Positions 29,832 through 38,620 are shown, counted from the stretch's first letter. The stretch: DNA of 64,000 bases from Chrysogorgia sp. JL179-B06 (GCA_035772405.1 JAYKKM010000145.1:796001-860000), one strand, 5' to 3'. The notes: a model not told the origin generated them from the sequence alone. Numbers and translations are program-made.

Positions 29832-31169
29832 CTAAATGTCATGTAATAATCGTGCAGGTGTTTTTAAACCTATTTTTATTTCATTTCGAAACTCTCCAAT
29901 ATAAAGAAATACTCCAGCAACAGTATCTGCTGAAAAATTAAAATCAATGTTTACATTCCCTGAGGGTCGTGAGGGTAATACACTAAGATGAGAATCTTTA
30001 TTGCTTGTTAAATCAAAACCAAGCATCGCATATCCAGTTTTAAAATCATTAAATGTAAACGGCATGTTTTTATATTTTCGATTCAACACATTCTGTAGAT
30101 TTGAATAAGCTTCTTCAGGAGATGTAATTTTCATAACAGTGTTATTATTTACCGAAACACTAATATTCGAGTAGTTAGGCCATGTAAAATTAAAAATATT
30201 ATGCGCATATGATCCATTCCAATTAGCGAGAGGTATAAAAACTATAAATAATCTTGTAGGACACGAACCATTAAAAGCATCGACAACTTGATGCGATCTT
30301 CGGCCTACTAATATATTTTCACTAATACATCGATAATTACTAGTATAATATTTAGCTTCCATATTTTTCCCAACAAATCCTGTATTTAATGCTTCCCGTA
30401 GTTGATCATTGGGTTTAAAAACAGGTATTTTAATCTTTAAATCCTCTAAAGATAGTTCTGTATCGGCTAAACTTAAACCAGCATCATCTGCACCAGATAA
30501 TAAAATAGTTTTTAATACGCGGGTTAAACGTAATTCTATTTTAAATGCTGAGGGAATAATAATTTCCCCACCACCATCACTAAATAATGAGGTATCAATT
30601 GTATCAATTACTGTTTTGACGTCAGTTTTCAACACTCTTGCATACCCCCCAGTATTCACAACCTGGGCTCCATCCTCAAACCCTACTATACTATCCATAT
30701 GCCCTGCTGTATCAAGATGCGAATAATTAATATCTTTACATCCATCGCGTTTCGGGTTATATTCACGCGTTAAATATTTAATAATTGAAACCATATGAGC
30801 CATATTTCCCGAAGTAGTAATTAAAGTATCGTTTATTTTTAATTCTTTTGTTTTCCACATTGTTCGAAGAGGTAACGGTAAAATTGATTTCCCCCCAGCA
30901 GCAACAGTACCCGCAATACCCCCTGTTGTTTTATTTACTAATGATAATTTAGCAAAAATTTGGGCCTCGCTTGTTTTTAAGACCCCGACAGCGTTTCCGT
31001 GTCTTGTAAACGTAACCACATTTGCAGTCGGATCTTTAGGTGTTGGTACAATCTCGCATTCAGAAAATTCAATAAATGTATTATTGTAGGGTTTAGAAGT
31101 AAATAATTGTAAAGGAGCAGAAAATAATACATCATGTTGTTCAACCTCTTCCACAGTTTTTGAATTCAT
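29832..31169 (-). CDS. Major capsid protein, double jelly-roll (Polinton hexon)
   Basis: A 445-residue protein, intact. The N-terminus (DVLFSAPLQLFTSKPYNNTF) and the following stretch with LPLRTMWKTKELKINDTLI (about 100-118) have the pattern of Polinton capsid proteins related to the C. elegans F54H12.2 family, in which a beta-rich jelly-roll is followed by a short helix around an N-G/N-D turn. The length fits the family. A second beta-rich half includes NFTWPNYSNISVSVNN (about 328-343). It would form the pseudo-hexameric capsomers. Within the late block, between the small core-like gene (31176-31345) and the 48-residue gene. Confidence 0.85.
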   Translation of the reverse strand: MNSKTVEEVEQHDVLFSAPLQLFTSKPYNNTFIEFSECEIVPTPKDPTANVVTFTRHGNAVGVLKTSEAQIFAKLSLVNKTTGGIAGTVAAGGKSILPLPLRTMWKTKELKINDTLITTSGNMAHMVSIIKYLTREYNPKRDGCKDINYSHLDTAGHMDSIVGFEDGAQVVNTGGYARVLKTDVKTVIDTIDTSLFSDGGGEIIIPSAFKIELRLTRVLKTILLSGADDAGLSLADTELSLEDLKIKIPVFKPNDQLREALNTGFVGKNMEAKYYTSNYRCISENILVGRRSHQVVDAFNGSCPTRLFIVFIPLANWNGSYAHNIFNFTWPNYSNISVSVNNNTVMKITSPEEAYSNLQNVLNRKYKNMPFTFNDFKTGYAMLGFDLTSNKDSHLSVLPSRPSGNVNIDFNFSADTVAGVFLYIGEFRNEIKIGLKTPARLLHDI

Positions 31170-31175
31170 TTTTTT

Positions 31176-31345
31176 TTAAATATTAATCTTTAATATCTTT
31201 CCGACTGTACCCAACACCTGGGGTAAAAACATTCCTAATGCCATTCCTGCACCAAATGCACCGCCTTTTTGTATTTTTTTTCTTTTACCATGTAATCTAA
31301 ACTTTCTTTTTATTTTTTTTTAATAATACTATTTCTGCGTCTCAT
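31176..31345 (-). pseudogene. Small basic QKGG protein with a frameshift in an A9 run
   Basis: ATG at 31345 (MRRRNSIIKK), then a run of nine A on the coding strand (plus strand T at 31313-31321) that shifts the frame into an immediate stop. In the next frame the protein continues through a basic stretch, IQKGG, and a Gly/Ala/Leu-rich hydrophobic end to 31176-31178. Layout is the same as the genes at 27446 and 39242: basic head, QKGG, hydrophobic tail. It ends 7 bases before the MCP start codon. Probably a core or membrane-active virion protein. Confidence 0.55.
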
Positions 31346-31469
31346 TTTTATTTTAAAAAATAACCCAATACGCCACGTTTTTTTAAGAAAAAATAATACA
31401 TTTATTTTACTTTTTAACTTAATTTATAGTTTACAGTATTTTTCCTTTTTTAAAACAAAAAAACAACAA

Positions 31470-31736
31470 TTAATTTCTATTTTGTAAAATTGAACGTAAT
31501 ACATCTGGATCAATTTTTCTTTTTTTTGCTTCTTTATTTGGTACCATTTTTTTTTGATAATCAGGGTTTAAAGTATGCGGTAGACCAATATTAGAAGTTA
31601 ATAAAATATCCTCTTGAGTAGGGTTTTTTTGGTTTTTTTCACGTTTTACATAAAAATAGTTAGAAGAATAATTTTTTCCTTTACATTTTCCTGTAAGTAA
31701 TTTAAAATAATCGTCAGATGTTAAATTGTTATTCAT
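31470..31736 (-). CDS. Unrecognised 88-residue late-block protein
   Basis: The start overlaps the stop of the upstream gene by one base. Hydrophilic, Lys/Asn-rich, with a C-terminal basic helix (KEAKKRKIDPDVLRSILQNRN). No known family seen. Position suggests a minor virion or scaffold component. Confidence 0.6.
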   Translation of the reverse strand: MNNNLTSDDYFKLLTGKCKGKNYSSNYFYVKREKNQKNPTQEDILLTSNIGLPHTLNPDYQKKMVPNKEAKKRKIDPDVLRSILQNRN

Positions 31737-32263
31737 TATTTTTCTTCAAATAATTTTATATTAATTATTATATTTTCTGCAATCAAAACGACGTCGTCGT
31801 CACGACCATATGAAAGATGAAATTGAATGTATTCTTGAGCTTCTGCGGTGTTTCTTTTAAGCAAAACATTAGGAAATATTTCTCTTTCCATTTTTAAGTG
31901 GTGTAATATTTGTTTCGCCTCGTCTATATCATATTTAAATAAAATTCTTTTTTCAAACAATAACATTTGTTGTCCGTCAAATTGTTTATCTTTTAATTTT
32001 GTGTTTTTTAACATTAGTACACTACCGTCTTTTCTTTTACGAGTTATTGGATTTTGATTTATTACAGGATCGATTGTAAAATTAATTTTTTTGAAATAAT
32101 AAATATGAAAAGATTTATTAATTCCCGTGTGCTCAACACTGTCTAAAATCCAATAAATTTGTTTTTCATTTTTACTTTCAGCATATGTGTTAAAGGGGTA
32201 ACTAAAATCATATTTTTCAACCTGTAGAACGTTCCTTACAGTTTTAAGATGAATTTTAAGCAT
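31736..32263 (-). CDS. Unrecognised 175-residue late-block protein
   Basis: The start overlaps the end of the minor capsid gene by 8 bases. The first half looks beta-rich with aromatic residues (KYDFSYPFNTYAESKNEKQIYWILDSV); the second is helical. No Cys cluster or membrane segment. Co-translated with the minor capsid protein by position, so likely a capsid partner. Confidence 0.6.
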   Translation of the reverse strand: MLKIHLKTVRNVLQVEKYDFSYPFNTYAESKNEKQIYWILDSVEHTGINKSFHIYYFKKINFTIDPVINQNPITRKRKDGSVLMLKNTKLKDKQFDGQQMLLFEKRILFKYDIDEAKQILHHLKMEREIFPNVLLKRNTAEAQEYIQFHLSYGRDDDVVLIAENIIINIKLFEEK

Positions 32264-33147
32264 AATGAATTAAACAATCTAACGAAACAGTTCCAGAATC
32301 AAAAGGAATCAAATTATCTGCACTGTCTTTAATTGTAATATTTAATTCGTTAATAACACTCTTTTTAAATTTTTTTAATATATTTGAAGGTGTGAAACAA
32401 ACTAATTCACCATTTCCTTTTCCTTGACCCGACCACTGAATAGGAACTGTTGTTAACAATTCAGAATATGAATCACCAACTAATGTTGCTTCTAATTCAT
32501 CACAATATATAAACATTTTATTTAAACCATCTGATACATCGGGTAAATAATCGGCTTCTTTTTCAATAAAATTTTCTTTTTCATTATTTAATTTGATTAA
32601 TGAATTTTTAAAACCCAACATAAACGATAAAGTATCACTCATATTTAATTCAAAATTTATTTTTTCAACTTTTTCGGATAGTCGCAATTTAGAACCTATA
32701 CCCCCATCATGAGCAGTTTTACTATTATATTGTATAAGCCAATATTCTATTCCAAAATTAACATTTAAATATACTTTTCCATTCTTTTCTAAACTAAAAT
32801 CGACATCATATTCTTTTAAAATATTATTCATATAATCAAGTAAACGGTTTTAAATCATAAATTCCTGTAGGAATATTATATTTCACACTCGTAAGAATAA
32901 TCTGTTCGTTGTACTTTTTAACACCCAATTTATTCTTCATAAATTTCTGAAAATCGAATGTAAAAGTGAAATAACATGTTTTTTCATCAACATTTTTTGT
33001 AGTCAACGGGTAACAAATTTTTTGTACATCTATATATGCATCTTTATTTAGAGCGTCAATAGGTTGAACAAGATGCATTGTAAATTTATTTGTTAAATTA
33101 GAAATTCCAGTTTTTGATATTGTATTACTTGCGATGTATAAACTCAT
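32256..33147 (-). pseudogene. Minor capsid protein (penton-like), one frameshift
   Basis: The first frame starts at 33147 (MSLYIASNT) and has the N-terminal pattern of Polinton penton proteins (KFTMHLVQPIDAL, ICYPLTTKNV). It stops at 32836, and the remaining part continues in another frame (from about 32845 through the ATG at 32831) to 32256. The second part carries family signatures: KMFIYCDELEATLVGDS (about 105-121 of this part) and NLIPFDSGTVSLDCLIHYA at the end. Total about 297 residues, normal for the family. It forms the single-jelly-roll vertex capsomer. The shift is not in a long homopolymer. Confidence 0.8.
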
Positions 33148-33149
33148 TT

Positions 33150-34052
33150 TTATTTTAATAATTGTAATTCTTCACGATAAAAAATTCCTTCAATTTTTTC
33201 ACCTTTTAAATCTTTTAATTGATATGTGACAGGATCGGTTATAAAAACTTTTTCAACTTTAAATATTTCGTTTGTCCAACGTCTAAGACTGCTTTTTTCA
33301 AAAATATTGTTTTTTACCCTTGCTATACGTACACGAGTACCTTCAGTGACAATACTTTTTGTAGGAATGGGGTATTTCAATTCATCACGTAATATTTTAT
33401 ATTTTAATTTTTTTAATTTCTTTGTTCCTTTATAAATTTCAAACGGTGTTGAACCACCCAAAGATTTATGTGGAGAATTATTATAGCGTTCAATAATCAC
33501 GGGTAAATAAGTATAATAATCAAAATTATCAGTCATTGTTAAAACTCTACGAACCATAGTTTTTAACGTCCCGATAACACGTTCAACATGCGATGCTTTT
33601 ATCTCGCGATTATAGGTGTGGAAAACTGTAAAATTATATTTTTTACTCAAACTTTTTCGAATATCTTGAAATTCTGTTCCTTCATCACATTGAATTTTAC
33701 GGGGTGATTGTCCTTCTTCAATTAAAATAGATTCAAACTTGTTTTTAACATTATTACTTGATTTCTTTTTTAATAATTTTACCCAACAATAACGAGAAAA
33801 CACATCAATACACACCAACCAATAACGAAATTGATTATTATAACGTGCTAAATCTTTATTTTCAGCTAAATCAATTTCCCATTGTTCATTAATATCTGTA
33901 ACATGTATATTTAAACGTCTATATTTTTTTCTATTAAGATTATGAAGTTTATAGTTTGATAATTGTTCTTTTGTTAATGTTTCTCCTTTAAGTAATCTTG
34001 CAGCTTTTTCTATAAATTCTTTAGAGAACTTTTCTTTTCTTGTTTTTTTCAT
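33150..34052 (-). CDS. Retroviral-type (rve) integrase
   Basis: I start at the ATG at 34052. About 300 residues. The catalytic core has Asp61 (QWEIDLAE), Asp123 (IQCDEGTEF) and Glu157 (HVERVIGTL), the DD(34)E arrangement of retroviral and Polinton integrases. NNSPHKSLGGSTPFEIYKG follows, a block typical of Polinton and Ty3-like integrases. The C-terminal part (about 250-300) ends in VTYQLKDLKGEKIEGIFYRE, an SH3/chromo-like fold. The N-terminal part is short and basic, without a clear HHCC finger. The intact frame and the 5-bp duplication at the ends are consistent with its use for insertion. Confidence 0.93.
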   Translation of the reverse strand: MKKTRKEKFSKEFIEKAARLLKGETLTKEQLSNYKLHNLNRKKYRRLNIHVTDINEQWEIDLAENKDLARYNNQFRYWLVCIDVFSRYCWVKLLKKKSSNNVKNKFESILIEEGQSPRKIQCDEGTEFQDIRKSLSKKYNFTVFHTYNREIKASHVERVIGTLKTMVRRVLTMTDNFDYYTYLPVIIERYNNSPHKSLGGSTPFEIYKGTKKLKKLKYKILRDELKYPIPTKSIVTEGTRVRIARVKNNIFEKSSLRRWTNEIFKVEKVFITDPVTYQLKDLKGEKIEGIFYREELQLLK

Positions 34053-34074
34053 TTCTATACCCAAAAAAAAAATA

Positions 34075-34995
34075 TTATTCTTTTTTTTCTATTGTCGTGT
34101 ATATTTCCTCAAGTTCACAAAGTAAACTATCACAATTTTGAACAAAATCATACTGATCTGCAATATCTAATTCTTCATTTATAACCTCGTTATACATACA
34201 TATTGTATCACGCATAGGTAATTGATGTATAAATCGGTAATAAAAAAGTTTACAAACAGCTTTTTCAGTGGGTTTAGAAAAAAGAAAACAAACCTCTTCA
34301 TCATCATCATCATCATCATCATCAATGATTTTATCATTGTCCATTTTTTTCATTTTTTTTTCACGGGGTAAATCAAAATCATTATTTTTCTTTTTCTTAA
34401 ACGTTTTCTTTTTTTCAACTACACCGCCGTTTACAGCATGATTATATTTGCGCAATCCTTCAACAATAAGTGTCATGTCGTCATTTTTTTTAATATGAAA
34501 TGATCCAAATTTATCGACCCAATTGTCATGGTTTTCAATCCGCATTTCCACGTTCATAGGCTGGTTTTCATCACCAAACATAGGTTGGTTTTCATCCTTG
34601 AACACCAAATCTTTTTCAGGTAAAAGATTTTCTTTTAATTGGTAGAGAATCTCCAATCCATCCCAAGCGTTAGAACGAATAACTAGACGTTCTTCTCCTT
34701 GTTTCCAATTTTTACTTTTTGCAACTTCAAGAAATACTTGATCGCCAACTTTCAATGAAATTTTACCCAATTGAGTTGTCAATTTACTTACATCTTCTTT
34801 TTTTATTTCTAATTTACTATTCATTAGAAAATTCAAACACTCCTGACTCGTAGGCCATACTTTCACAAGATATGCGTTTCCATTTTTTTTTACATTTGTT
34901 ATAATTTTTCGTGAAAGATCATTATACGTTTGTAACACAAACGTATGATGTATATATTCCTGTGAATAAAGTTTCATTGAAGTTGTTGCAGCCAT
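34075..34995 (-). CDS. Unrecognised 306-residue protein upstream of the integrase
   Basis: I choose the ATG at 34995 (MAATTSMKLY), 47 bases after a TATA box (35042-35049). A globular N-terminal half with beta-like patterns is followed by a small repeat (FKDENQPMFGDENQPMN) and a charged linker with an Asp run (nine Asp) and basic patches (KKKTFKKKK). A C-terminal helical part holds several Cys (CKLFYYRF, CMYNEV, CDSLLCELEEIY). It starts the late block. Function unknown; acidic/basic tracts suggest nucleic-acid or chromatin contact. Confidence 0.65.
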   Translation of the reverse strand: MAATTSMKLYSQEYIHHTFVLQTYNDLSRKIITNVKKNGNAYLVKVWPTSQECLNFLMNSKLEIKKEDVSKLTTQLGKISLKVGDQVFLEVAKSKNWKQGEERLVIRSNAWDGLEILYQLKENLLPEKDLVFKDENQPMFGDENQPMNVEMRIENHDNWVDKFGSFHIKKNDDMTLIVEGLRKYNHAVNGGVVEKKKTFKKKKNNDFDLPREKKMKKMDNDKIIDDDDDDDDEEVCFLFSKPTEKAVCKLFYYRFIHQLPMRDTICMYNEVINEELDIADQYDFVQNCDSLLCELEEIYTTIEKKE

Positions 34996-35041
34996 GGTAG
35001 TCTCTTTTCGAATGTGATGGTAAAAAGCTAAAAGGATGTTG

Positions 35042-35049
35042 TATTTATA
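35042..35049 (-). promoter_or_regulatory. TATA box of the late block
   Basis: TATAAATA on the minus strand, 47 bases before the ATG at 34995. It heads the run of minus-strand genes that includes integrase, capsid genes and protease. Confidence 0.6.
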
Positions 35050-35100
35050 CTTTTTTTTTGAAAAACAAAAACACATTTTTTTAAAAATATATATTTTTTA

Positions 35101-35866
35101 TTATAATAATTCGTCTAATAACAACGTATCACGCTTTACATCAAATAAACTAATCTGTTTTTTTTGCATAATACCTAAAACGTTACACAACTTTTTATGT
35201 TGTTTTTTGGTTTTTACTTTACAATCTATTTTTCTTTCTAAAAAAGCATATAAAGCTTTCCCTATTCGTCCATTACCATCAGAAAACGGATGAATGCTTT
35301 CAAAAATAAAATAGATTAATACAGAAATATTTTTTGTACATAATTTTCTATGTAAAATTCATTTAAACGTTTCATATATAAATTAATATAAAGAGGGTCA
35401 ACTCCTTCATGTGTACCGACATATCGGTTTTTTTTTACTGAAATTGCCGGCATCCATTAAATGATACATACATTTTTCATGAATATTTTTACAAAATTGT
35501 CTTATTGATAGGGATTTAACTGTTTGTTCCATATACATTTTCCGAAAGATAAAGCAAAATCTCGCACATTTCATGTAAAAATCTTTTTCATTTGCGTCTT
35601 CTTCCATTCGTATAACATCATAAGCAAAAATTTTAAATTTTATAAATTCACTTAATTCCATTGTTTTATTCTGTAAGGTTTCCATTTTTTCTTTTTTTAC
35701 CCTGCTGATAATATATCGGTAGTATTTCTGTATGAAGTGAATAAGAGCCGTCTGCACAAAAATTTGTTAACCTTAACCTTGAAAGTGTAGATATTTTATC
35801 CCCCGGGGCATAATGGGAACATTTTGAAGAACTATAATCAAACACTTGTTGTTGGTTAGTAGCCAT
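35101..35866 (-). pseudogene. Fic-domain protein broken by frameshifts
   Basis: In the minus strand the Fic core motif HPFSDGNGRIGK is encoded at 35257-35292, preceded by a typical hydrophobic helix (LIYFIFESI) and followed by about 50 residues to a stop at 35101-35103. Upstream frames continue back to an ATG at 35866 (MATNQQQVFDY) through FKIFAYDVIRM and RYVGTHEGVDPLY, as in Fic proteins. Three shifts are needed, near T-runs at about 35692-35698, 35428-35436 and 35330-35335. Fic enzymes transfer AMP or other nucleotidyl groups to target proteins. The last Arg of the motif is Lys here. Fic proteins are not a usual Polinton gene. Confidence 0.75.
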
Positions 35867-35919
35867 TATGAAGTAAGCAAAAAAACAAGATCCAATTCTT
35901 TTTATAACTTTTTTTAATT

Positions 35920-36189
35920 TTATTTTTTATTTAACAGGGGTATATCATATTCATTAAACTTAATTTTTACATATAGTAAATCATCAATTTCAATAATTTT
36001 CCCTAAAAAATTCATATAATCAATATCTTCATTATAAGCGATATCTGTAGTATAAAATAGCGATTTAAATAAATTGAACACGATTATTTTAACTGTTGTT
36101 TTATTGTTCATAAAACTAAAATCATATAACATTAAGTGCTGTTGATAGATGTATAATTCAGCAATTCCAACGTATATCGCATCAAGCAT
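35920..36189 (-). CDS. Small right-arm protein, possibly of the paralogous family
   Basis: An 89-residue protein, hydrophobic-aromatic in its first half, ending ...YNEDIDYMNFLGKIIEIDDLLYVKIKF. The final YxxDxDxxxxxGKxIxI pattern resembles the C-terminal signature of the right-arm family (YTYxxxDQxxxIGxxVxF), so it may be a distant member. Otherwise unrecognised. Confidence 0.55.
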   Translation of the reverse strand: MLDAIYVGIAELYIYQQHLMLYDFSFMNNKTTVKIIVFNLFKSLFYTTDIAYNEDIDYMNFLGKIIEIDDLLYVKIKFNEYDIPLLNKK

Positions 36190-36301
36190 TTTACGTTACA
36201 ACTTTTGATATTAATTGAATCTTCATAAATTCTTGTAAATGAAGCCAACATACAAAAGACAAATAATATACACATTTTTTGGAATGTAAAAACCATTTTT
36301 T

Positions 36302-36688
36302 TTAATAACGATGTTTAAAGTTTTTTTTCAAATCTTTCTTTTTTATATTTTGTTTAACTACAATATAACCCTTGTCCTTCTCTATTATTCGTACAGCTTT
36401 CCCGACTAATGAGCTTGCATCGTTATCAATATCGGTTATTATAGTTTTTCCACCAAATATTGTTTCGTCATAATTCATAACCTCAACTTTTACATTATAT
36501 TTAGAATAATCCCTCATTATTCGGTGTTTATTTTTATTACATTCAAGTAATTTTAATTGATATATAGGTCTTGAACCAGTTATAGATATTGGTGAAAGAT
36601 GTTCCTGATCTTCCAAATATTTCGTGTCTTTTCGCTCATTCTTTGCACGACGAAACCAAATTCCCCCATGTTCATCATGTCTGCTCAT
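36302..36688 (-). CDS. Right-arm protein, possible distant family member (128 residues)
   Basis: A basic N-terminus (RRAKNERKDTKY) precedes YQLKLLECNK and, further on, IITDIDNDASSLVGKAVRIIEKD, which matches the family layout (LLxCxK ... YTxxxxDxxxxIGxxVxF). The C-terminal tail is very basic (KKKDLKKNFKHRY). Its ATG overlaps the stop of the upstream gene (ATGA). Function unknown. Confidence 0.6.
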   Translation of the reverse strand: MSRHDEHGGIWFRRAKNERKDTKYLEDQEHLSPISITGSRPIYQLKLLECNKNKHRIMRDYSKYNVKVEVMNYDETIFGGKTIITDIDNDASSLVGKAVRIIEKDKGYIVVKQNIKKKDLKKNFKHRY

Positions 36689-37014
36689 TTTTCACTCCAC
36701 ATTTCAATTTTATATGTTGAATTGTTAATTTGAGCGTCTTTATATTTGAAGAATGATAAATCCGTGGTTGAAAAACTTTTTACATATTCTTTAGATCCAT
36801 TTTTTCTTTCCAAGAATAAATATATTTCAAACATTTGAAATGATTGACAAACGGGTATTGATGATTCAATTTTCTTACACATCGATAATTGTATTTTCCC
36901 GGTATATTCTGGTTCACCTGTAAGACGTATTATTTGCTTATAGCTCATAAATTTATATATATCATCATCGTTAAAATGATTAGATAGAGTCGTTATTAAT
37001 TCACGAGCAGTCAT
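36685..37014 (-). CDS. Right-arm protein, possible distant family member (109 residues)
   Basis: ISLMCKK-like and EYVKSFSTTDLSFFKYKDAQI blocks fit loosely to the right-arm family pattern. TATAAAAAA (about 37057 on this strand) lies about 45 bases upstream, within a segment nearly identical to the promoter of the gene at 37738. Unrecognised function. Confidence 0.55.
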   Translation of the reverse strand: MTARELITTLSNHFNDDDIYKFMSYKQIIRLTGEPEYTGKIQLSMCKKIESSIPVCQSFQMFEIYLFLERKNGSKEYVKSFSTTDLSFFKYKDAQINNSTYKIEMWSEK

Positions 37015-37021
37015 TTTTCAA

Positions 37022-37085
37022 AAACTAATAAAAAATCACAACACACACGCTGTTTTTTATAGTATACAAAACAGTTTTTTATTTC
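37022..37085 (-). promoter_or_regulatory. Promoter segment duplicated at 37981-38045
   Basis: About 60 bases (AAAAATCACAACACACACGC ... ACAAAACAGTTTTTTATTTC on the plus strand) are almost identical to 37982-38043. Both hold CTATAAAAAA on the coding strand before small right-arm genes, showing that genes were duplicated together with their promoters. Confidence 0.6.
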
Positions 37086-37155
37086 TTATAAAAAAATATT
37101 TACAAAAATATTTTTCTTAACACGTTCATCATCTTCTAAGAGTTTGTGTGAAAGT

Positions 37156-37536
37156 TCATTTATTTTTTTTCACCAACTTATACATTTCTAGATGTTCATA
37201 AAAAAATTTTATAAACACTACATTTTCCCCGATAAGATCATCGTCCTTTTGAAGGGGTTGGTGGGAAGGATGGTATTGATGCAATATCGTTGTTTTAAAA
37301 AGCCATATATCTTTTTCTGGAGATAATCTGAATCTTGTAGCTGTTTTTACCAAATGATTAAGTTGGGATTCTTTATTTTCATCTTTAAAATAGCAATCAT
37401 AGGCAGTATAATAACATCCAAATTTATAAAGTGTATGTTCACACCAATGCATCAACTTAAAATTAGAATCTTGATAATCATCTACCAAGAGTTTCAAAGA
37501 TACATAAAAACAATCATCCTCATCAATTTCAGCCAT
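37156..37536 (-). CDS. Unrecognised right-arm protein (126 residues)
   Basis: I start at the ATG at 37536 (MAEIDEDDCFY). Cys/Trp/Tyr-rich middle (HWCEHTLYKFGCYYTAYDCYF) and an ending LIGENVVFIKFFYEHLEMYKLV. A TATATATAA box lies inside the end of the upstream gene (about 37598). It could be a distant family member (D..IGxxVxF), but this is weak. Confidence 0.55.
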   Translation of the reverse strand: MAEIDEDDCFYVSLKLLVDDYQDSNFKLMHWCEHTLYKFGCYYTAYDCYFKDENKESQLNHLVKTATRFRLSPEKDIWLFKTTILHQYHPSHQPLQKDDDLIGENVVFIKFFYEHLEMYKLVKKNK

Positions 37537-37564
37537 TTTTTTCCCAGCTCTTTTCACAGAGTCG

Positions 37565-37738
37565 TTACATGGAAATAGTTTCCTTTATTTTTTCACCTTT
37601 ATATATAAGTGATGGTGAAGTTCCACTAAACACCCAAACGTTAGCAACAAATTCTTTTTTTTTAATTCCAATATATTTGAGTGGAGAAAAATTTCCATTA
37701 AAAACCCAACAATCATACTTTTCAATCGTTTTTTCCAT
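37565..37738 (-). CDS. Very small right-arm protein (57 residues) with internal repeat
   Basis: Its ATG overlaps the stop of the upstream gene (TAATG at 37738), which argues for a real gene in one transcript. Two related halves, WVFNGNFSPLKYIGIKKKEF and WVFSGTSPSLIYKGEKIKE, suggest an internal duplication. Function unknown. Confidence 0.45.
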   Translation of the reverse strand: MEKTIEKYDCWVFNGNFSPLKYIGIKKKEFVANVWVFSGTSPSLIYKGEKIKETISM

Positions 37739-37980
37739 TATTCTATTTCTTTAAATTGTATATATCGGTCTTTCAAATGTATACAGTCATTTGTTACATG
37801 GGTATATATATACTGTTCATCGCCACCCATTTCACATAAGTATACTAATAACTTATAACGCGGTTTTTTAAAAATATCTTTAAAATAATCTTCTTTTACA
37901 CATGATAATAACATCATATTAGATTTTTTATAAACCTCTGCAAGATGTTCTGGAGGGACATAAATCGGATTATCCATCAT
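37738..37980 (-). CDS. Right-arm paralogous family member (80 residues)
   Basis: Family layout: VPPEHLAEVYKK start, MMLLSCVK, RYKLLVYLCEM and QYIYTHVTNDCIHLKDRYIQF end. It differs from the others by the loss of the usual Ile-Gly before the last strand. Promoter with CTATAAAAAA at about 38010. Confidence 0.65.
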   Translation of the reverse strand: MMDNPIYVPPEHLAEVYKKSNMMLLSCVKEDYFKDIFKKPRYKLLVYLCEMGGDEQYIYTHVTNDCIHLKDRYIQFKEIE

Positions 37981-38071
37981 TCATTTTTCAAAAAATCAAA
38001 ACACACTCTTTTTTATAGCAAACAAAACAGTTTTTTATTTTTCTTAAATTTACAGGGTTATAGATAAGAAA

Positions 38072-38359
38072 TTAAATGGTAACAAATAAATATTGTTCGG
38101 TAAGACGTACATCTTTACCCAATAAACGTAGCATGGGTAAATCAAATCTTATCGTATAATAACAGCCATTACTTTCATCTTTAAAATATAAACGATACAA
38201 TTGCAATTCTGTAATTATACGTCTGGGTTCTGTTTTTGGAAGGGGTATAGAGTCTAATAAACGTATTTTTGCTTGTGGTGTACATACTTCTTTTTTAAAC
38301 TGAAATATATCCATTTCTTGATACTGATTCATTTTTCTCTTTGATTCTTGACTTGTCAT
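38072..38359 (-). CDS. Unrecognised right-arm protein (95 residues)
   Basis: I start at the ATG at 38359 (MTSQESKRKMNQ), one base after the stop of the preceding gene. LQLYRLYFKDESNGCYYTIRFDLPMLRLLGKDVRL has the order YxLxF....YYTxxxD....LGKxVxL, so it may be a distant family member. Otherwise unknown. Confidence 0.55.
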   Translation of the reverse strand: MTSQESKRKMNQYQEMDIFQFKKEVCTPQAKIRLLDSIPLPKTEPRRIITELQLYRLYFKDESNGCYYTIRFDLPMLRLLGKDVRLTEQYLFVTI

Positions 38360-38360
38360 T

Positions 38361-38597
38361 TTAAAATCTAACTGCAGTTCCAATCAGGTTTGTCTGATCA
38401 TTTGATGAATAGGTATATATATATTTTGGAACCCCGTCGATTTTATCATTTTGTAATATTATTTTGTATAGAAAATAATCATCAAACACCCCTACGGTAT
38501 TTATTTTTTCACATTTTAATAAAATTAAATCTCCATCTCCATTGCCGCTCAGAACTTTTATAAAATCTTGGGGGCGTATGAATGAGGGATTCTCCAT
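38361..38597 (-). CDS. Right-arm paralogous family member (78 residues)
   Basis: Clear member: RPQDFIKVL start, LILLKCEKI, LYKIILQND, KYIYTYSSNDQTNLIGTAVRF end. The alternating hydrophobic pattern predicts a small all-beta fold. Tightly packed with its neighbours on the same strand. Confidence 0.7.
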   Translation of the reverse strand: MENPSFIRPQDFIKVLSGNGDGDLILLKCEKINTVGVFDDYFLYKIILQNDKIDGVPKYIYTYSSNDQTNLIGTAVRF

Positions 38598-38620
38598 CTC
38601 TCATAACAGCTGAATGTCTT

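Noticed and set aside
35036..35293. Plus-strand 85-residue ORF
   Set aside because: It is the antisense of the Fic-domain stretch; the minus strand has the meaningful motif.
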